The notes under the pieces: generated by a model
Seen by the model: only the letters and a program-made list of their open reading frames with translations
Told to the model about the DNA's origin: nothing
Database searches by the model: none
Shown here: in pieces, positions 36,601 to 51,146 of the stretch
Position numbering within the stretch: the first letter of the stretch is position 1
Layout: the number at the start of each line of letters is the position of its first letter
Position numbers and translations under genes: made by a program
Source of the DNA: Paramecium octaurelia
Taxonomy: Eukaryota; Ciliophora; Oligohymenophorea; Peniculida; Parameciidae
Assembly: GCA_905182995.1 (NCBI GenBank)
Contig: CAJJDP010000006.1
Location: forward strand, 563,163 to 627,162
Length of the DNA: 64,000 nt
Direction of reading: 5' to 3'

Positions 36601-39600
36601 ATTTAAAATTGGAATCAAATTCTATTTCCTTGTCTCCTATCTTAATCATCTTTTTTCTATTTGAAGGGTTGGCCTGTCTGAGTAATACAGGATCTAAAGA
36701 AATATCAAGTTACTCCTAAGCATCTTCAAGTAATAAGGGGACTCCTGTTTATATTGCACTTTCAATTTGTTTTACAAGTCCATCTTAAGTACTCTTTATG
36801 ATCTTAAGATTTTAATCCCTATATGTATTTTTGATCCAAGCATTAGCCTAATATTAAGGATCAATAAACAAAGGGTAGGATCTGGTGAACTTGGATATTA
36901 TCCCATTTGACTTTGAGATTGTGTCATTAGGCAATCCATTTGCTATCCATTACTTAATTTCAAGAGTATCTCCTAAAACAGATTCAAAATTAAAATTTTT
37001 GATTGACGGTAATGCTAGCTCTGCTGCCTTTTCTATCCAATTCTAGACTAACTGATTTCTATACGTTCCGCAAAACGGTCCCAAGTATGTTACAATAGCA
37101 CTCCCTAAAAACATATTTCCTAAGAGCAATTAGATTTCTTCACTCAGACTCTGAACTTTGGCTTTCCATCTATTCTATTCATCTGCTAATCCTATAGTAA
37201 GTTCTTCAGCTCTTATTAATCTCTATTGAGTGGTTTAAATATTTTAATCTAAAAGGTCTTTTTCTTATTTATTTGAATTAAATTGTATTTCTAGTTCTGT
37301 CACTTTTCTAACAACTTAAGCCAGTTCAGATTGTTTTTAGGCCAATTCCTTCTTTGCTTTCTCAAACTATTGATTCATAGTTTCAACCTATGTTTTTTTC
37401 TTTTCTACATCATTATTAATATCTGTAAATTCACTTACAGTCCTCACCCACTCACATATAGATTTAGCAGCTATACTAATTTTCTAAATTTAACTTGGAA
37501 TGAATTCTGGATTACTAGCAATTTTAGTTTTAATTTTGCTTTGCGTTGCTGGTCTAATACGACTCACATCCAGTCCTTTCATTTTTTACAGGAAATTAGG
37601 ATCTGTCAATAGTTTTTTAATTGAATCCCAATCCAACTTTTCTTCAAACAATATAGCCACACATTCAAAAGTGAATCTTATTATAGGTTATGGATTATTA
37701 TTATTTCTAAATTCAGATATATCATTTCTATTAAGTGAATTTAGTTATTCAATGGCAGCATTTAAAGTAGGAATAGCTTCATTCAGAATTTTATCAGCTT
37801 CCGCTTTAGTCTCTTTAATCTTAGAAGCCTGCTCATTAACTTATCTTTCCTCCTCTGATACTAATTATTTAACTCTATTAGCCTCAGTAGAATCAATTTA
37901 TAATTTTTATAACAATTGTTCTTGCTCAATGGTCTTCTGCTTTAGAATTGGTTACATTTAAGTCAATTTTTCTTTTAAATCACTAATAATGCTATTAACT
38001 TCATGTAATTTTTATAATCCTGAGGATAATTTTAATCTATTGGTTAGTAATTCCTCTTTTTTCATCATCAATAAATTCTTGTAAGACTCTATTAAATCAA
38101 GATATGATTTAGGTGTGATATACACTTACCTTCTATAGGCAACTTGAAAATCTTGGCACTTTTTCTCCACAGTTTAATGAACATATACACACATTTAATA
38201 CAAATTTTATCTGATCTCTTTTGTCAATCCATCAAATTCAAGTGTTTACAAAAACATCTCTGAAACACTCGTCAAAGCTTCTTATGGCCATTTCTATAAC
38301 CATTGTATTGTACAGCAGTTGAGCAGACTTGGAAACATTCTCAATCTGACTCTCAATTTCCCTCCCATAGGTGACAAACCTAAAATAATGTGTAGATTCG
38401 ATCTCACTTTTTATACAAAGTAAGGATAGATATGATTAATATTTAGTTCTTTAGCTTCTGCCTATAGACCTTATTGAATCAATTCCAAATCTTCTTTCTT
38501 TAACATGTTTGGTACCTCACCAGAATTGAGGAGACAATTGATATCCTCTAAGAATTCCTCATATAGAATTTATGTTTCTGTAAAAGAAAAAGCAATTTAT
38601 TTATTATCAATTCCAACTGCACACATCATTCTGAATAAAAATTCCTTAAATTCTTTTTTTCCATAATTTCTCTTGCATTCAATTGTTTCAACTTTACATC
38701 CAGCCAATACAGCTCCAAATTATATTAAAGATTTCTTGCCTGAACCTCCAACTCCTACTAACATAAAATGTCCTCTTTGTTATCTTAACACTCTGTTAAT
38801 TCTTGTTAAATTTTGAATTGCATCCTTAAAAAGTACTAAATTCAGTTTGGTTTATCCGATCATATATTCATTAATAACCTTGACTAGTTAATTGTAATCT
38901 TTGACTTCTTCATAACTACGATCTTATAATTCTGCTTTCTTCTAAAAGTCAGCAAACATAAAAGGTCGCTATGAATCAAATAATTCAGTGACCTTGTATT
39001 CAGTCTTAAAAAATAAGAATATATTTTTAACTAAGTTCTCTTTAAACCAATCTTAATCCTACTAATTAATTAATCTATCCATAAAAACACGACAAGTTTC
39101 ATGTGCCCACAATCTAATTATTTGATCACACCTTAAGTAAATCAAAGGTTTAGCTTACAGTACCCCTTATATGATTTTACTGACATCCCTTAAATTGAAC
39201 ACATAATGGGACTTCTCTGGCGTAGGCAATAGAGTCTTCTATATTTCTTAGTACATAGAGAGTGTAGCATTTACAATTGAGTAGTTATCACTCAAATCAA
39301 TAATCTCGTTTTTGAAATAATTATTTTTAAAGTAAGACTTTAAAATTCGACTAAATATGCAGGATAAGGTTTCATCACTTGAATTGGGTAGAGCCAACAA
39401 CACAAAATGACGAGTGAATCTAACTGATAATGGAGATCTACCTCCTCCAGGTGGACCACATGCACAAATTAAAATAGTGTCATCTACATCCTTCCAATTA
39501 AATGTTCTCCTATCATAAACTCCTTTATAATCAATAAACTATCTTAGTAATTCTATTGGGGGTTAAGCACCATATTACTCTTAAGATGGCATATTGACAT

Positions 39601-42600
39601 CATCAATAAATACTACAAATTTCTTGCCAGGAGGAGGCATAAGAATAGTCTTACCTTTCTTACGATGAGCCTGCAATTTTTATTCAATGCTTAACTAAGT
39701 AGTTTAACTAGATGTTTTAGCTGAGAATGTCATCTGCATCAAAGCAATCAATCCTCCATCTGTTAGATTTTGAATAGTAGAATTTATCATTATAGTTTTA
39801 CCTGTTCCAGTCACTCCAGTTATAAAAATAGGACAATTCGTGTTTATGGCTTATTCCAAAAACCAACCATAAGCCACCGTTTCTGGAGTTTACACAATCA
39901 TGTCAAAGTAACTCATACCTTTCACATATTGAAATTGTGGGGTATTGTCATTCCATTAAGTATAATTAATCTCAACTATTCCATCTATTCTAGTAATTTT
40001 AACTAAGCAAGACAACAAAGATCCTCTAGGTAAAATATCAACTGAGAAGGTATCATTTACTATACTCTCGAATTTTGAATAATCATCAGATACTAATGTA
40101 GCACCAACTGACCAAGCATATACCCATACGAAAAGCTTTTCTAAATGCTTTTTTGAAATTTCATCTCTTAAATTGCAGTTCAATTGTTAATTATAATATT
40201 GTATAACCATTCTTATAATTTTAATTAATCCAACTGCAATTTATGTTTCATGAACAGGTATTAATTATTTACAATGTTTAATAACTTAACTAATTGATTT
40301 ACTAAATGAAACCTTAATTTACACTAACAAATGCTCTATTATATCACTGGTTAGAATGTCAATAAGAGACATCGCTTCAGTAAATACAATAGGTTCATAT
40401 CCTAATACTTAATCATCTATATACACTATACCACATCTACTTATGGTTGCAGGGGAGGCAGTATTTAAATCTAAAACTTCGAAGATCATTCTCATCTAAC
40501 CATTCAGTTTGATTCTCTCACCATTACTTAAACATAAGGTCAGTGAATCATCCAACACTGTATTCAAATTTTCAACCCATATGGCATCAACAGGCCCATC
40601 AAATACAACCCATTTCTTATCTTCCAGCTCTAAAGATGCTTATCCTCTAATGATATGAGATGCTAAACCATCTGTCCATTATTAAGTTATCATATCAAAT
40701 TAACCATATAATTCTTCTATTGTTATAGCTTTTGGATTCAAGATTTAATGCTAAACCTTCTAATAAATTTTTGGATTTTCGACTTCTTCTTATGAATGTT
40801 GCTCATATAATTTCATATAAGATTCTCTTAAAACATTTTGAACTTCAGATTTACCACCCATAGTGACTCCAACCAACACAACCCCAAATCTCACTTTCAA
40901 GGTTTCATGAAACTATAAAACCTTCTCTATAAAAGTATCTTATTATTGTAGATTGTTAAGCTCTATCACATTTTTTATTGTAGTTTCTAGTTCATCATTT
41001 TGATCCTCTGGTATTCTAATTCCTGGAAACAAATCATTCAATATAGAATTGAATTGAGGTATATCATGAGATAAGAGTTTTGGTAAATTGCTATCCCTCA
41101 TTGCTTTAACTAATAGAATATCTTCATTGATATTTAAATCTGCTCGTTTTAATGATCCAGCCATAACTAATACAGATTTTATTAGTCTCATACCAAAATC
41201 ATAATGATTTTACTAACTCAATTATTCTGAACTTAATTGATACAATTTAATCATCTTCCTTGATAAATCTTTGGCATTTGAAAATCCTTCAGTAAATAAC
41301 ATAATTTCTGAGATCAATCTATAATCTGGAACCATCATAGCTACTGGTCTAAAAAGTACTTTCAAATTGTCAGGTAATTCTGTTCTACCATAAAAACCAG
41401 GATTCATTGTAATTAATATACCCAAATCAGGATTCAGTTATATATTTTTACCAAAGAAATAAAAATTCATTTTGTATTCTAATAGAGCTTCTCTTATAGT
41501 TTAAACTTACTATGCTATTACTGATAATACTTCAATATTGATTCTGTTAAATTCATCTAAACAAACCCAAGCTCCACAATATGCCAATCCTGCAAACAGT
41601 TTTTCTATCAATTTAGCTGTAATCTAATCTGAGCAATTAAACACTATACAATATCTACCCAATGCTTTGGCTAAATCTTTACATGATTCTGTTTTTCCAG
41701 TGGCAGAGGGTCCTTATGGAGCTGCCCCTAATTTGACTCCAAAGGCTCCTGTGATAGTCATCCAACACCTATCAGTTAAGGGAGTAATAATTAATCTTGT
41801 TGTAGACCCCAAATACTCATAACCATACATAATTTTTGCATTTGCTTATCTTCCCTGCACACTTTCTTCATCATGATAAAATCTCAATTACTGTTGCCAC
41901 TTGAAATCCATAATGCCTTCAACAGATTCATTTCTCATGTTATCAACTATATCTCTAAAATGAACATCCTGGGTGACCAAGGCCAACAGAGTTCTTCTTT
42001 GTAATTCATTCAAGTTCCCTCTTATTAATTATGTCAATTCATCGAGCATAGCTACATTAGCATCATACCAGTCATCTAAATCTCCTTCTGCGTTTGCCTA
42101 TAAATAATTCTCTTCAGTGATTTTAGTCCAAAATATGGAATCAATAGTGATTATTATTTATAAGGGGAATTCAAAAACCCAATCCTTTCTCTAAGTATCT
42201 TCTAATTGATATTTAATAAGAGACTATCTCATTACTCCATTTAGTGAGCTCTTCATTTTATCTTCCAAAGCTTTAAACCAGTCTTCTACCTCTCCTCTGG
42301 CTGTATATCCCTTAAGCACTGCAATCTCACCTTCAGCAGATATCATTCCTATAGCATTTTCTTATTAATCAAATTGAATCTAAACCAAATTTTCAAAGCA
42401 TCTTCTCAAATACGGCTAAATGGATTACACATTTTTTGCATTTGACAATATATCCAAGAGCTCATCATTAGATAAAAAATAAAATCGTTAAAAAGCGTCT
42501 CTTTTCTTCTCCAAAAACTCATCCAAAGCCTTTTAAATGACATCAAAATTATTGTTATTTTACCTTAATTAATTAAAATATTGTCTATTTTAATAATCAT

Positions 42601-45600
42601 CTGCCCATCTTTTAGCTAGACAACTGTCTCTAACAGTTCTCATTAATTTCTTCCACAATATATCAGCTTATTGAAATATTTTAGACTCTTTAACTAAATT
42701 CTTAGCACTATAAGGGGAATTCAGAATGGGTTCCAAATAAAGCCAGTTTCTTTAATGAAGCATCCATTCATCAAATAATTCCTGAAAGTATCTTAACAAA
42801 GATTGTTATCTCTCTACTTCAGATCGTATACCTTCAACAAATCGAGAAGCCAAAATATTATTAACAGTTAAAAGAGTGTCATCAATCTTGGAAGTTAAAT
42901 CCTGATTATTTCCTAATATAAATATATCCTTAGATTCCCTATAAGGTTATACAGTAATTACTGCTTATCTCCAAATTGATTCTACTTATTCTAGCATTTT
43001 AACTAATTCAATTTCCTTTGCAGCTCTCAAAGCAATTTCACTTAACTTTTCTTTTACTTAATCTAAGCCCACCTTCGTAATCCATTAAACATCATACTTA
43101 GGATCATCCAGAGGAGTGAATGGTTCTAAAATGGGTTCTTTGAACACTTGTTAATTCTCAATAATCAATAATCTAATTTAATTCCATTGTTTATCAGAGA
43201 TTGCTGGATCTTTCAATGCTTAAAGTACTTGATACACTCCTTTGAATGCTTCGATGTCAGACTTAAAAACTCTTGCTACTTCGTTTTTATCTAATTCTTT
43301 AGCACACATATTGGCTGTCTTCTATAGTTTTTCCATAACATTATTCATTTCATCTAAATCGATTTCAGTGTAATGTTGTTTCAACCAAAAAGAATAATTC
43401 TGAACCCATTCATTTCTACCACACCACAATCTTTCCAGAAGTGTAAATTCATTATTAAATATTTCTAATTTTTCAAAGGGCGTATACTCCAGATTTAATG
43501 CAATTTAGTAATCATTTAATTTCTTAGCATGAATCTTTAATTCGTCCACTTATTTTCTAATGCCAATCACAAATGCAATCATATCGCCTAGATCAGCAGA
43601 CAAAGAACTCAATGGCTATTCCGAAACTCTTTCATTTAAATCCTTGACTGTATTATCCACCTAAGGTATCATTCTTTCCATATCCTTTCTGAATTTATTT
43701 AAGTTTTAATCATAATTTACCATAGCATCATCTACCTTTTTACGTAATTGACTCACCTATTAAATGCATTCAGCAAATTTTTGTTTATGCGAATCCTGGA
43801 TTTTGATCTTCAATTCATCCATTAATAAAGCCATAGCGGTGACCTCTTATGAGGTATTACTCAAATCTTCGAATTAATTATTAATTACATTCACAGCATC
43901 CATATAATTTACAAATTACTCAACTGTAATAGGAGATATGGCAATTGTAGAATATAATTGAGCAGTTTTCTTTGTAAACAGTATTGCTTTCTTATACATG
44001 TAATCTGGTATAAACCTTTGCAATTCTACAATGCAATGCATAGCACTGGATTTAATCTTTGCCTTTAACTTGTGATTATCAAATAGAATCACACCGATCT
44101 CCTAAGTAGGTTCCATATCCTGAAATAATTGATCCTGTTTTTTGTACCTATTGATGGCATTTCGATATTCATCCACATCCTTATCTGTGAATTATTTCTC
44201 AATGTTGACTCCAGTGTTCTCAACATACCATTACAAAAAGGGCTTCAACTTGTTAGCATACTATTCAAGATGATCAAATGCTACTTCTAATTCTCTCCTC
44301 ATTTAACCACAAAGGTTCTGAAAGTTTTCGCTTCCATTAAGGATTGACTTAACATCAAGCTTCTCCAATTGTTGATTCCCATCATCGTGTAAATATTACT
44401 ATAAATCTGGCATTGACAACATTTCCTTGTGTCTAGTGGTTATCCGTATTACACTATTGCTGACTATATTTTCAAATAATTTGAAAAGCTATTCCCTTTA
44501 AGGATTAAATAGTATATTGTCTCCTTTACCAACTGCCTCCACAATTATCCAACACTATGGTTAACCCTTTCCATAATAGCCTTTCCTTTTGCCTCCCAAA
44601 TTCTGTCTGTATTACTCATTAAAATCTCTGATCTATTTGACGATATGTTCTACTGAATTTTGCATCATTTGTAATTTGGCATCCATAATAACATAATCAA
44701 GATATTTAACAAATTTTTTTAACCTCTTATAATGAGTTCTGATAGTAGCTTCAGTTGTAAACGGCATCTCTTTTCCAGACTCATCACCTACCAATAAAGG
44801 TGCTCTTTCCTCATTATCATCCTCTTATAATGAGATGCGGTGTGTTTCCTTATAATTGATTAAGGACTTTTGGCAACATTCAATTATGACTGATTAAATC
44901 TGTTTTTCGTAGTTATCAAATTATTTGTCCATTTTGGACATAAGATGTTTATCTTGTATTATCTTAAAATTGTCTAGATTTTAAGGGATTGCAGTGGAAG
45001 TATCTAGAAATCTGATGTCAGAGGCCATTTATTAACAGATTCTCTTGACTTCTAATAAAGTAATCCTCAATTATTTATCTGTTGAAAACAAATTGGAAAC
45101 CATCAATTCTTGATTTTTAGCTAAGATTTTCTTCCTCATGAGTCTTTTCCAAAGGAAGAAGTTTTTCCACAACTTGTATTTTCTGAAAAAGTCGATTTTC
45201 TGTAAGTCTTAAAAGAGATTGGCCTCTCTTTACCATTCTTCAATGGTCAGAAAAGTAGTCTCTTCGTTTTGATAATAGGTGATGCCTCTAGCACTTATCG
45301 TCATGTATTCTTTATCATTTCGATCTTCGAATTCTACGATTTCGTAATCATAGGCGTGATCTCTTTTGTTCAAATAACAAAATTGATTAGCCATTTCAGG
45401 ATCTGTTTTAATGAGGTAAATGAAATCCATAGGAGACAAGTAGGATTGCTGGAACTATTTCTTCTTTTGTTTTTTTAATTCTTTTTTTAATATAGAAGTG
45501 TCCTTCTTTCTCTCAGGGAATTGAAATAGATTTATGATGGAATCATTGACTGATGAATTAGGGTTTTATACATCGTCCAACATACTCATTCCATAATCAC

Positions 45601-45972
45601 TTTAGAGTCTTTGTTCTAAGGGCGATAAGTTCTTAGGTTTTTTAGAGTGATCTTAAGCAAAAGAAGTATCATTTCTAATGTCTTGAGTTAGTAATGACAA
45701 CAAATACTTTTGCCAGATTGATATGCAGATTGATCAAGAAGAATTCTACCTTATTAAATGGTCACGCCCAAATTGACTTGAGGTGATATAATTGGTTCCA
45801 ATCTCTATTTTGAAATCTTGGGGATCAAATATGGGTTTGATGCATTCGAGAGTGGTTAAGTAAGTTTTCGTTCGCTAGGATCATATCGATTGATGTTTTT
45901 GTAGAGTCTATTCTTGAGCTATCTTTGAGAAAGGTGATCAAAATTGAAACGTTTATTATTGTCACTATCCAT
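33617..45972 (-). CDS. Axonemal dynein heavy chain, inner-arm single-headed type
   Basis: A 12.3-kb gene, about 4,000 residues, with several short introns; two identified are 45682-45707 (26 nt) and 33751-33778 (28 nt). The full set of introns was not traced. The N-terminus ([19 protein letters not shown]) leads to a stem with LTIEEWQREANLFQDL and [15 protein letters not shown] as in DNAH3/7/12-type chains. The motor has AAA1 P-loop GPSATGKT (41690-41713) with [20 protein letters not shown] and [16 protein letters not shown]2 GVTMGGKS (40847-40870), AAA3 GVTGTGKT (39794-39817) and AAA4 GVGGSGKK (38732-38755). A stalk coiled coil lies near 37.2-38.0 kb. It ends with [13 protein letters not shown] and [14 protein letters not shown]. 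It powers ciliary bending. Confidence 0.93.
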
Positions 45973-46016
45973 AATAAATTATTAATATATGGACAGAGAT
46001 TCATAAATATTTTAAT

Positions 46017-47500
46017 ATGTTAATCTTAATCGAGACTCCTGCTGGATTTGCCCTCTTCCAAGTGGCTAACACTAAGACACTTAACAAAATTGACAACATC
46101 TATGATTACTTGCAAAATGAGAAGCAAGCTAAAAAATTGTAAGCCTTCCCATCATCCTAGGATTACACCTTTTGCTTTCCAACAATTCAAGGATACCCAA
46201 GAAGCTCTCATTGCCACTAGTAAGCTCATTAATGGTAAGATACCCAAAAAACTCAGTAAGTTTTTGGAAAAGAATGTGATTTCATAGGAAGTTCAAGATT
46301 AAATAGCAGGTATCAATAGATAATACATTAATATAGTTTAGGATAAAAAACTAGCTAAGCAGCTCCAAGATTAGCTCGGATTGAATTGCATTTAAACCCC
46401 AGTGACCGAGTAATTGTTTAGAGGCATTAAATCACAACTAACCAATCTAATTGAAGGTTTGAGTGAAGCTGAACTCAAAAACATGACCTTAGGTTTGGCA
46501 CATGGTCTCTCTAGATACAAGCTTAAATTTTCAACTGAAAAAGTAGACACCATGATCATCCAAGCCATTGCTCTTCTTGATGATTTAGATAAAGAAATTA
46601 ATAATTACATGATGAGACTGAGAGAATGGTTCGGATGGCATTTCCCAGAATTAGGAAAAATCATCACCGATAACCTGATATATGCCAAGGTTGTTAAAGC
46701 CATTGGTATGAGAATCAAGACAAGCTAAACTGATCTTTCCGGCATTTTACCAGAAAATCTAGAAGCAGATGTCAAATAGGCTGCAGAAGTGTCATTTGGT
46801 ACTGAAATCACACTTGAAGATGAAAAGTTCATTCTCTGTTTGGCTGACTAAGTCATCGAATTGACTGATTACAGAGCCTAATTATCAGAGTATCTGAAAA
46901 ATAGAATGTAAGCCATTGCCCCAAATCTTACAACCATGGTTGGAGAATTAGTAGGAGCAAGATTAATATCACATGCTGGATCTCTGGTTAATCTAGCCAA
47001 ATATCCAGCCTCTACAGTTCAAATCTTAGGTGCTGAGAAGGCCTTGTTCAAAGCCATTAGAACCAAACACAACACTCCAAAATATGGTTTGATCTTTTAA
47101 GCCAGTTTAGTTGGAAGTGCTCCTGCTAAATTGAAAGGTAAAGTCTCCAGAACCCTAGCTGCTAAAACTGCCTTGTGTATCAGATATGATGCTTTGGGTA
47201 TATATTTATATCTAATTTATTCTAGGTGAGGGATAAGATGCTGAATTTGGAGTCACCAACAAAGCATTTTTGGAAAAGAGAGTTCATCAACTAGAGGAAG
47301 GAGTAAACTATAGAGATGTGAAAGCACCATAAAGAGGAAAGGCAAAGCCAGTTTCCAATTAAGCCTAATATTAAGATGAAGCAGACTTTTAGCCTTAAGG
47401 AGCTACATGGATGTAGAAATTCTAAAAAGGAGATGATAAAAGATAAGCATCATAAGATTTAGCATAAAACTCAAAATTCAAGAAGGTGAAATAGTAATGA
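46017..47500 (+). CDS. NOP58: Nucleolar protein NOP58, box C/D snoRNP core
   Basis: Introns 46139-46160, 46310-46336 and 47198-47225 give 468 aa. N-terminus [18 protein letters not shown] is the standard NOP58 start; [33 protein letters not shown], and [15 protein letters not shown] follow. The Nop domain has [55 protein letters not shown] and [10 protein letters not shown]. The tail is basic (KKVKQQ) but shorter than in animals. NOP58 pairs with NOP56 and fibrillarin to guide rRNA 2'-O-methylation. The 27-nt intron 46310-46336 is stopless; its removal gives the better match (IAVQDKKLA). Divergent from dynein with 44 bp between starts. Confidence 0.95.
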
Positions 47501-48020
47501 AAGTACATTATGTATAAAATATAAAAAACTCTACATTTCTTGCCTATTATCCATCCATTAACTGCTTCATAGTCCTTATTTATTCTATTTTTTGGTTAAG
47601 ACTTACTAAATTATGCTTAGATCTTCAATATATTTATTAGAAAAGTTTCTGTTTTCGTATGGGGTATGTTAATGATAAATATTGATAATAAATTATTAGA
47701 TCACAAAATATCTGCAAATTATAATAGTACACATTTTCTTCATCTTATTACTTAATCTTTTTGGAATTGAGTCTTAAATTTAAGATACAATTATATGTTT
47801 AAACTCGAAATTGCTATAATAATTGCGATTAATTAAGATTCATTATGATTATTTAAAACCTTTCTACGCTTCTCTACTCAACAGGATTTTAATGAAAAAT
47901 TTCTAAAAGACTGAAAATAGTGATTAAAATTTTCATCGTTTAAGGATATATTTCATTATTGTTTATGCATTTAAAGATACTTTAATTACATTTTAGGGCT
48001 TATTAATAAAAATAACAGTC
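47501..48020. other. Intergenic, no feature seen
   Basis: About 520 bp between converging genes. AT-rich, no supported coding frame, no RNA gene recognised. Confidence 0.45.
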
Positions 48021-48368
48021 TCATTTAAAGTTTAAGATGTTTAGTTTTTCTGCTTTATCTCTTTATGTTTAATAGATCATTAAGAAAGTAGAGGTGTTAT
48101 TTTACTTTAAAATTTAGAAACCAATCAACCAAGCAGTTCTTTTATAGTATTTAGCATATTCTTTAATTGATAATTCAATTTAGCATTTTGGATTGTGCTG
48201 ACCTTTTAAGCAGGTTTCAACAAGACAGATATTATCGTGTGTTCTCTTGAGATTTTGATGGCTAGTTATATGAGTTTAAGCAATTGATTAAGTTCTTTGT
48301 TCTATCAGCAATTGCTTAACTTCTTGATTGAGAAAATTCACTATTGTTTCAAGTCCATCTATATTCAT
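48021..48368 (-). CDS. Small Cys/His-containing protein (115 aa), unknown
   Basis: Intronless frame from ATG 48368 to TGA at 48021. An N-terminal helix (LETIVNFLNQEVKQLLIEQR) is followed by a Cys/His cluster, HDNICLVETCLKGQHNPKC, which could bind a metal or form disulfides, then a helical tail. The ATG lies only 16 nt downstream of the stop of the preceding coiled-coil gene on the same strand. It may therefore be part of that gene's transcript or an exon of it. No family recognised. Confidence 0.5.
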
Positions 48369-48384
48369 AATTTTAATAAAATAA

Positions 48385-48942
48385 TCAATGCATGCTTTGC
48401 TTTAGTTTTATGTAATCATTGAGAATCTTTTTCAACCACCTCCAACACTCTCTCAATTCGGGTTTCGAATTTGGAAAATAATTTTAGGGATGACACTGTA
48501 TTACAAGATCCACTATTGAATTAACGAACTTTGATATTGAAGGGTCTTTGATTAAGCTTTCCAAACGAGTGATCTCTTACTTTAGACTCTGGTTTTCTTT
48601 CATAAGCAAGCTGTTTTCAATTAATTAATTTTGAAATTAAACTTCTTTTTCTTTTAATTGCATCTCAAATTCCTTTATTTTTTCTACTACGTTGTCTTTT
48701 TAATAATGAGTTGGTTCAGACAATCTATTCATCAATATTTTTTAATGAGCTCTCATTTCACTTATCATTTATTCTTTGAATTCTAATTATTTGGTGAGTT
48801 GTTCAACTTATTTTCTAAGCTCTTAAACTTCATCTCCAACAAATCTTTCTGCAATTGGACTCACTTATTGTTACTTTAAATACTGGGAATAGTATAGTTG
48901 TGTCGAGGAATTGTGAGAAGGTTAGTTTGTTTAACGATTCAT
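48385..48942 (-). CDS. Coiled-coil protein (185 aa), unknown
   Basis: Intronless, 185 aa. After a Gln/Ser-rich head, residues about 30-130 are coiled coil (VQELRKQVEQLTKQLEFKEQ, IKEFEMQLKEKEVQFQNQ, SLKQEITRLESLIKD). The C-terminal part (FVNSIVDLVIQCHP, ELRECWRWLKKILNDYIKL) is a compact helical end with conserved-looking Trp residues. No targeting signal. Tightly followed by the 115-aa frame on the same strand (16-nt gap). Confidence 0.6.
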
Positions 48943-49552
48943 TAAATTTTATTTAGAATTTTAATAATATTAAAAATTTATTAGGCCTCTATAAAGAAGC
49001 TATTTCAACATTGAATCGAAAGATTACTCATTTAAATTTCCTGCTATTTCAGTGGATTGAAACAATTAGTAAATTAAATCAATATATGTACACATAATTA
49101 AATGAAAGCAAAGGATTAGACTCTTTACTGAATTTGGCTCTTTTTAGACTGTATATTGAGGATGGCTTCAAATTAATTAACAATAGGCATAATATTTTAA
49201 ATTAATTATATTCAATAAACAATGATACAATTAGTTTATTCATTATTCTGATAATCATCGAATCATAGACAATATGATATCCCACCCATTTCTCCCTTCA
49301 ATTCTAGATTGTTAATCCATTTTAAAGTAATTACAAATAAAGCTTTCTCTTATAGATATAAAACTCAAAACTTAGAATAAAAAATTGACAATATATTTGA
49401 AACATCACCCAAATTTTTGGTATTTTGAAATCCTATTGAATATTCTCTTAGTGAGATATTGAAATATAAATATAAATAAAAATTATATTGTAATTAGTAT
49501 AGCATCAATTAATTAATTATAAAAAGTAGCATTTTTCAAATTCAAATCGGAA
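48943..49552. other. Intergenic between divergent genes
   Basis: About 610 bp, AT-rich. It must hold promoters for the coiled-coil gene and the WEE1-like kinase gene. No coding frame supported. Confidence 0.45.
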
Positions 49553-51065
49553 ATGAATTTTTAATCTCCTCTTGCAAGAAATTTATTTAGTACTCCTGAA
49601 AAATAGTAAATGGAACCAGAATTGTGTAAGAAAGTAATTATTGATGATCAAATACAACAATACAATAATTCAGGAAAAAAATAATTCAAATTCTAGATTA
49701 TGTAGAGCTATATCAATAAATAATTAGTCCTATCAAGACTTAAACACCAATCAAATAAAAGCATCATCATTCACATATTACTCCAAGCACTTCCGAAAAC
49801 GATTGCATCGGAACATCCTTGGTTCAAAGATTTTAAAATCAAATGACATTAGATTAAATCCAATAAAGTCCTCCAAGCACTCCAAAAAACAAAGGAACAA
49901 AATCACATAAAGAATTAACTGCTTAAAAATAAGGGACTGCCACGCCAAAAAAGAAGAAAGTAATATTATATTTTAACTGAAAGAGTGCAATAAAAAGTAT
50001 TTAGACAAGTGCCTGGGCTATGGATATCGAAGATTAATCAGAAGAAGAGAGTCCTACTTTTGAGAGATCTAGATATTATAATGAATATACTTAATTGGCA
50101 GTGATAGGCAATGGAAATTTTGGTACTGTTTACAAATGCAGGAATAATATTGATAAATAAATTTATGCGATCAAATGCGTTAAACTTCAAGGATGCGGTA
50201 AATCCTATGATGCCGCAGAATCGCTTAATGAAGCACAAGCACTGGCCTATCTGACAGCTAAGGGAAGATGTAAAAACATCATACGATATTATACTGCTTG
50301 GAATGAAAGATGTTATTACTATTTATAAATGGAATATTGTGACTTCAATGTCACTTCTCTTTAAGTAATCTTTATTATCATCCATTAGGAAACAAGAAGA
50401 GAATAAAATCAAAAACTTGAAGAATTTGAAGTTAAGAAGATCTTGAAGGATATCTTATAGGGCTTGAAATTTCTCCATGAATAATCAATCACACATTTCG
50501 ATGTCAAACCGGATAACATCTTATATAGCAAGACAGAAGGATGCTATAAATTAGCAGATCTAGGGCTATCCAGATTAACCTAATTAAAAAAAGGAGAAGA
50601 TATTAATGAAGGAGATTCTCGATATTTAGCTCCTGAAATTCTATCAAATGTATCTATAGTATGTTAGAATTCTAGCTAACAGCTTAATCTGATTTAAGTA
50701 AATCAGATATCTTCTCACTTGGCGCTTCAATTTACGAAATCATGATCGGAGAAAGCCTTCCTACTTGTGGGGAGAGATGGTTGAAATTGAGATAAGGACT
50801 GACTGTTAATGATTTTGGATCTGGTATTTGTCTTAGTCCATATTGAGTAGATTTCTATTCTATTAAATTAAGAAGATTAATTTGTAGAATGATGAATCCG
50901 AATTCAATTTTCAGATTGAGTGCCAAGTCTTGTTTGGAAGACCCTTATTTATATATTCCTAAGGAAAAGTTCATTAAATGGGAGAAGATCAGAGGCTATT
51001 AATTAAGATAATAATTAGATTTTATTAAAATTATGGAAACCAAAAAAAGATAAATGAGTGTTTGA
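49553..51065 (+). CDS. WEE1-like protein kinase
   Basis: Introns 49702-49727, 49970-49993, 50365-50388, 50650-50675 and 50824-50850 give 461 aa. The first 140 residues are a Ser/Thr/Pro/Gln-rich leader with repeated TP/SP sites (TPSTS, PPSTPKN, TATPKK), typical regulatory phosphosites. The kinase has glycine loop IGNGNFGTVYKC, YAIKCVKL, the WEE1-family block IIRYYTAWNERCYYYLQME, catalytic loop THFDVKPDNIL, DLGLSR in place of DFG, and GDSRYLAPEIL, which matches WEE1 GDSRFLANE. WEE1 kinases phosphorylate CDK to delay mitosis. The DLG motif is normal for this family. A MYT1-type relative is the alternative; no membrane segment is seen. Confidence 0.82.
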
Positions 51066-51146
51066 TATTTATTGAATTATAAATATTAATGAATTAAAAT
51101 TAAAACTTTACAAGCAATCTTAATCTATTTCCTGAAATAGGAACCC

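Noticed and set aside
36318-37961. Long plus-strand frames inside the dynein locus
   Set aside because: Complement of the dynein heavy chain AAA4-stalk region; no independent coding character.
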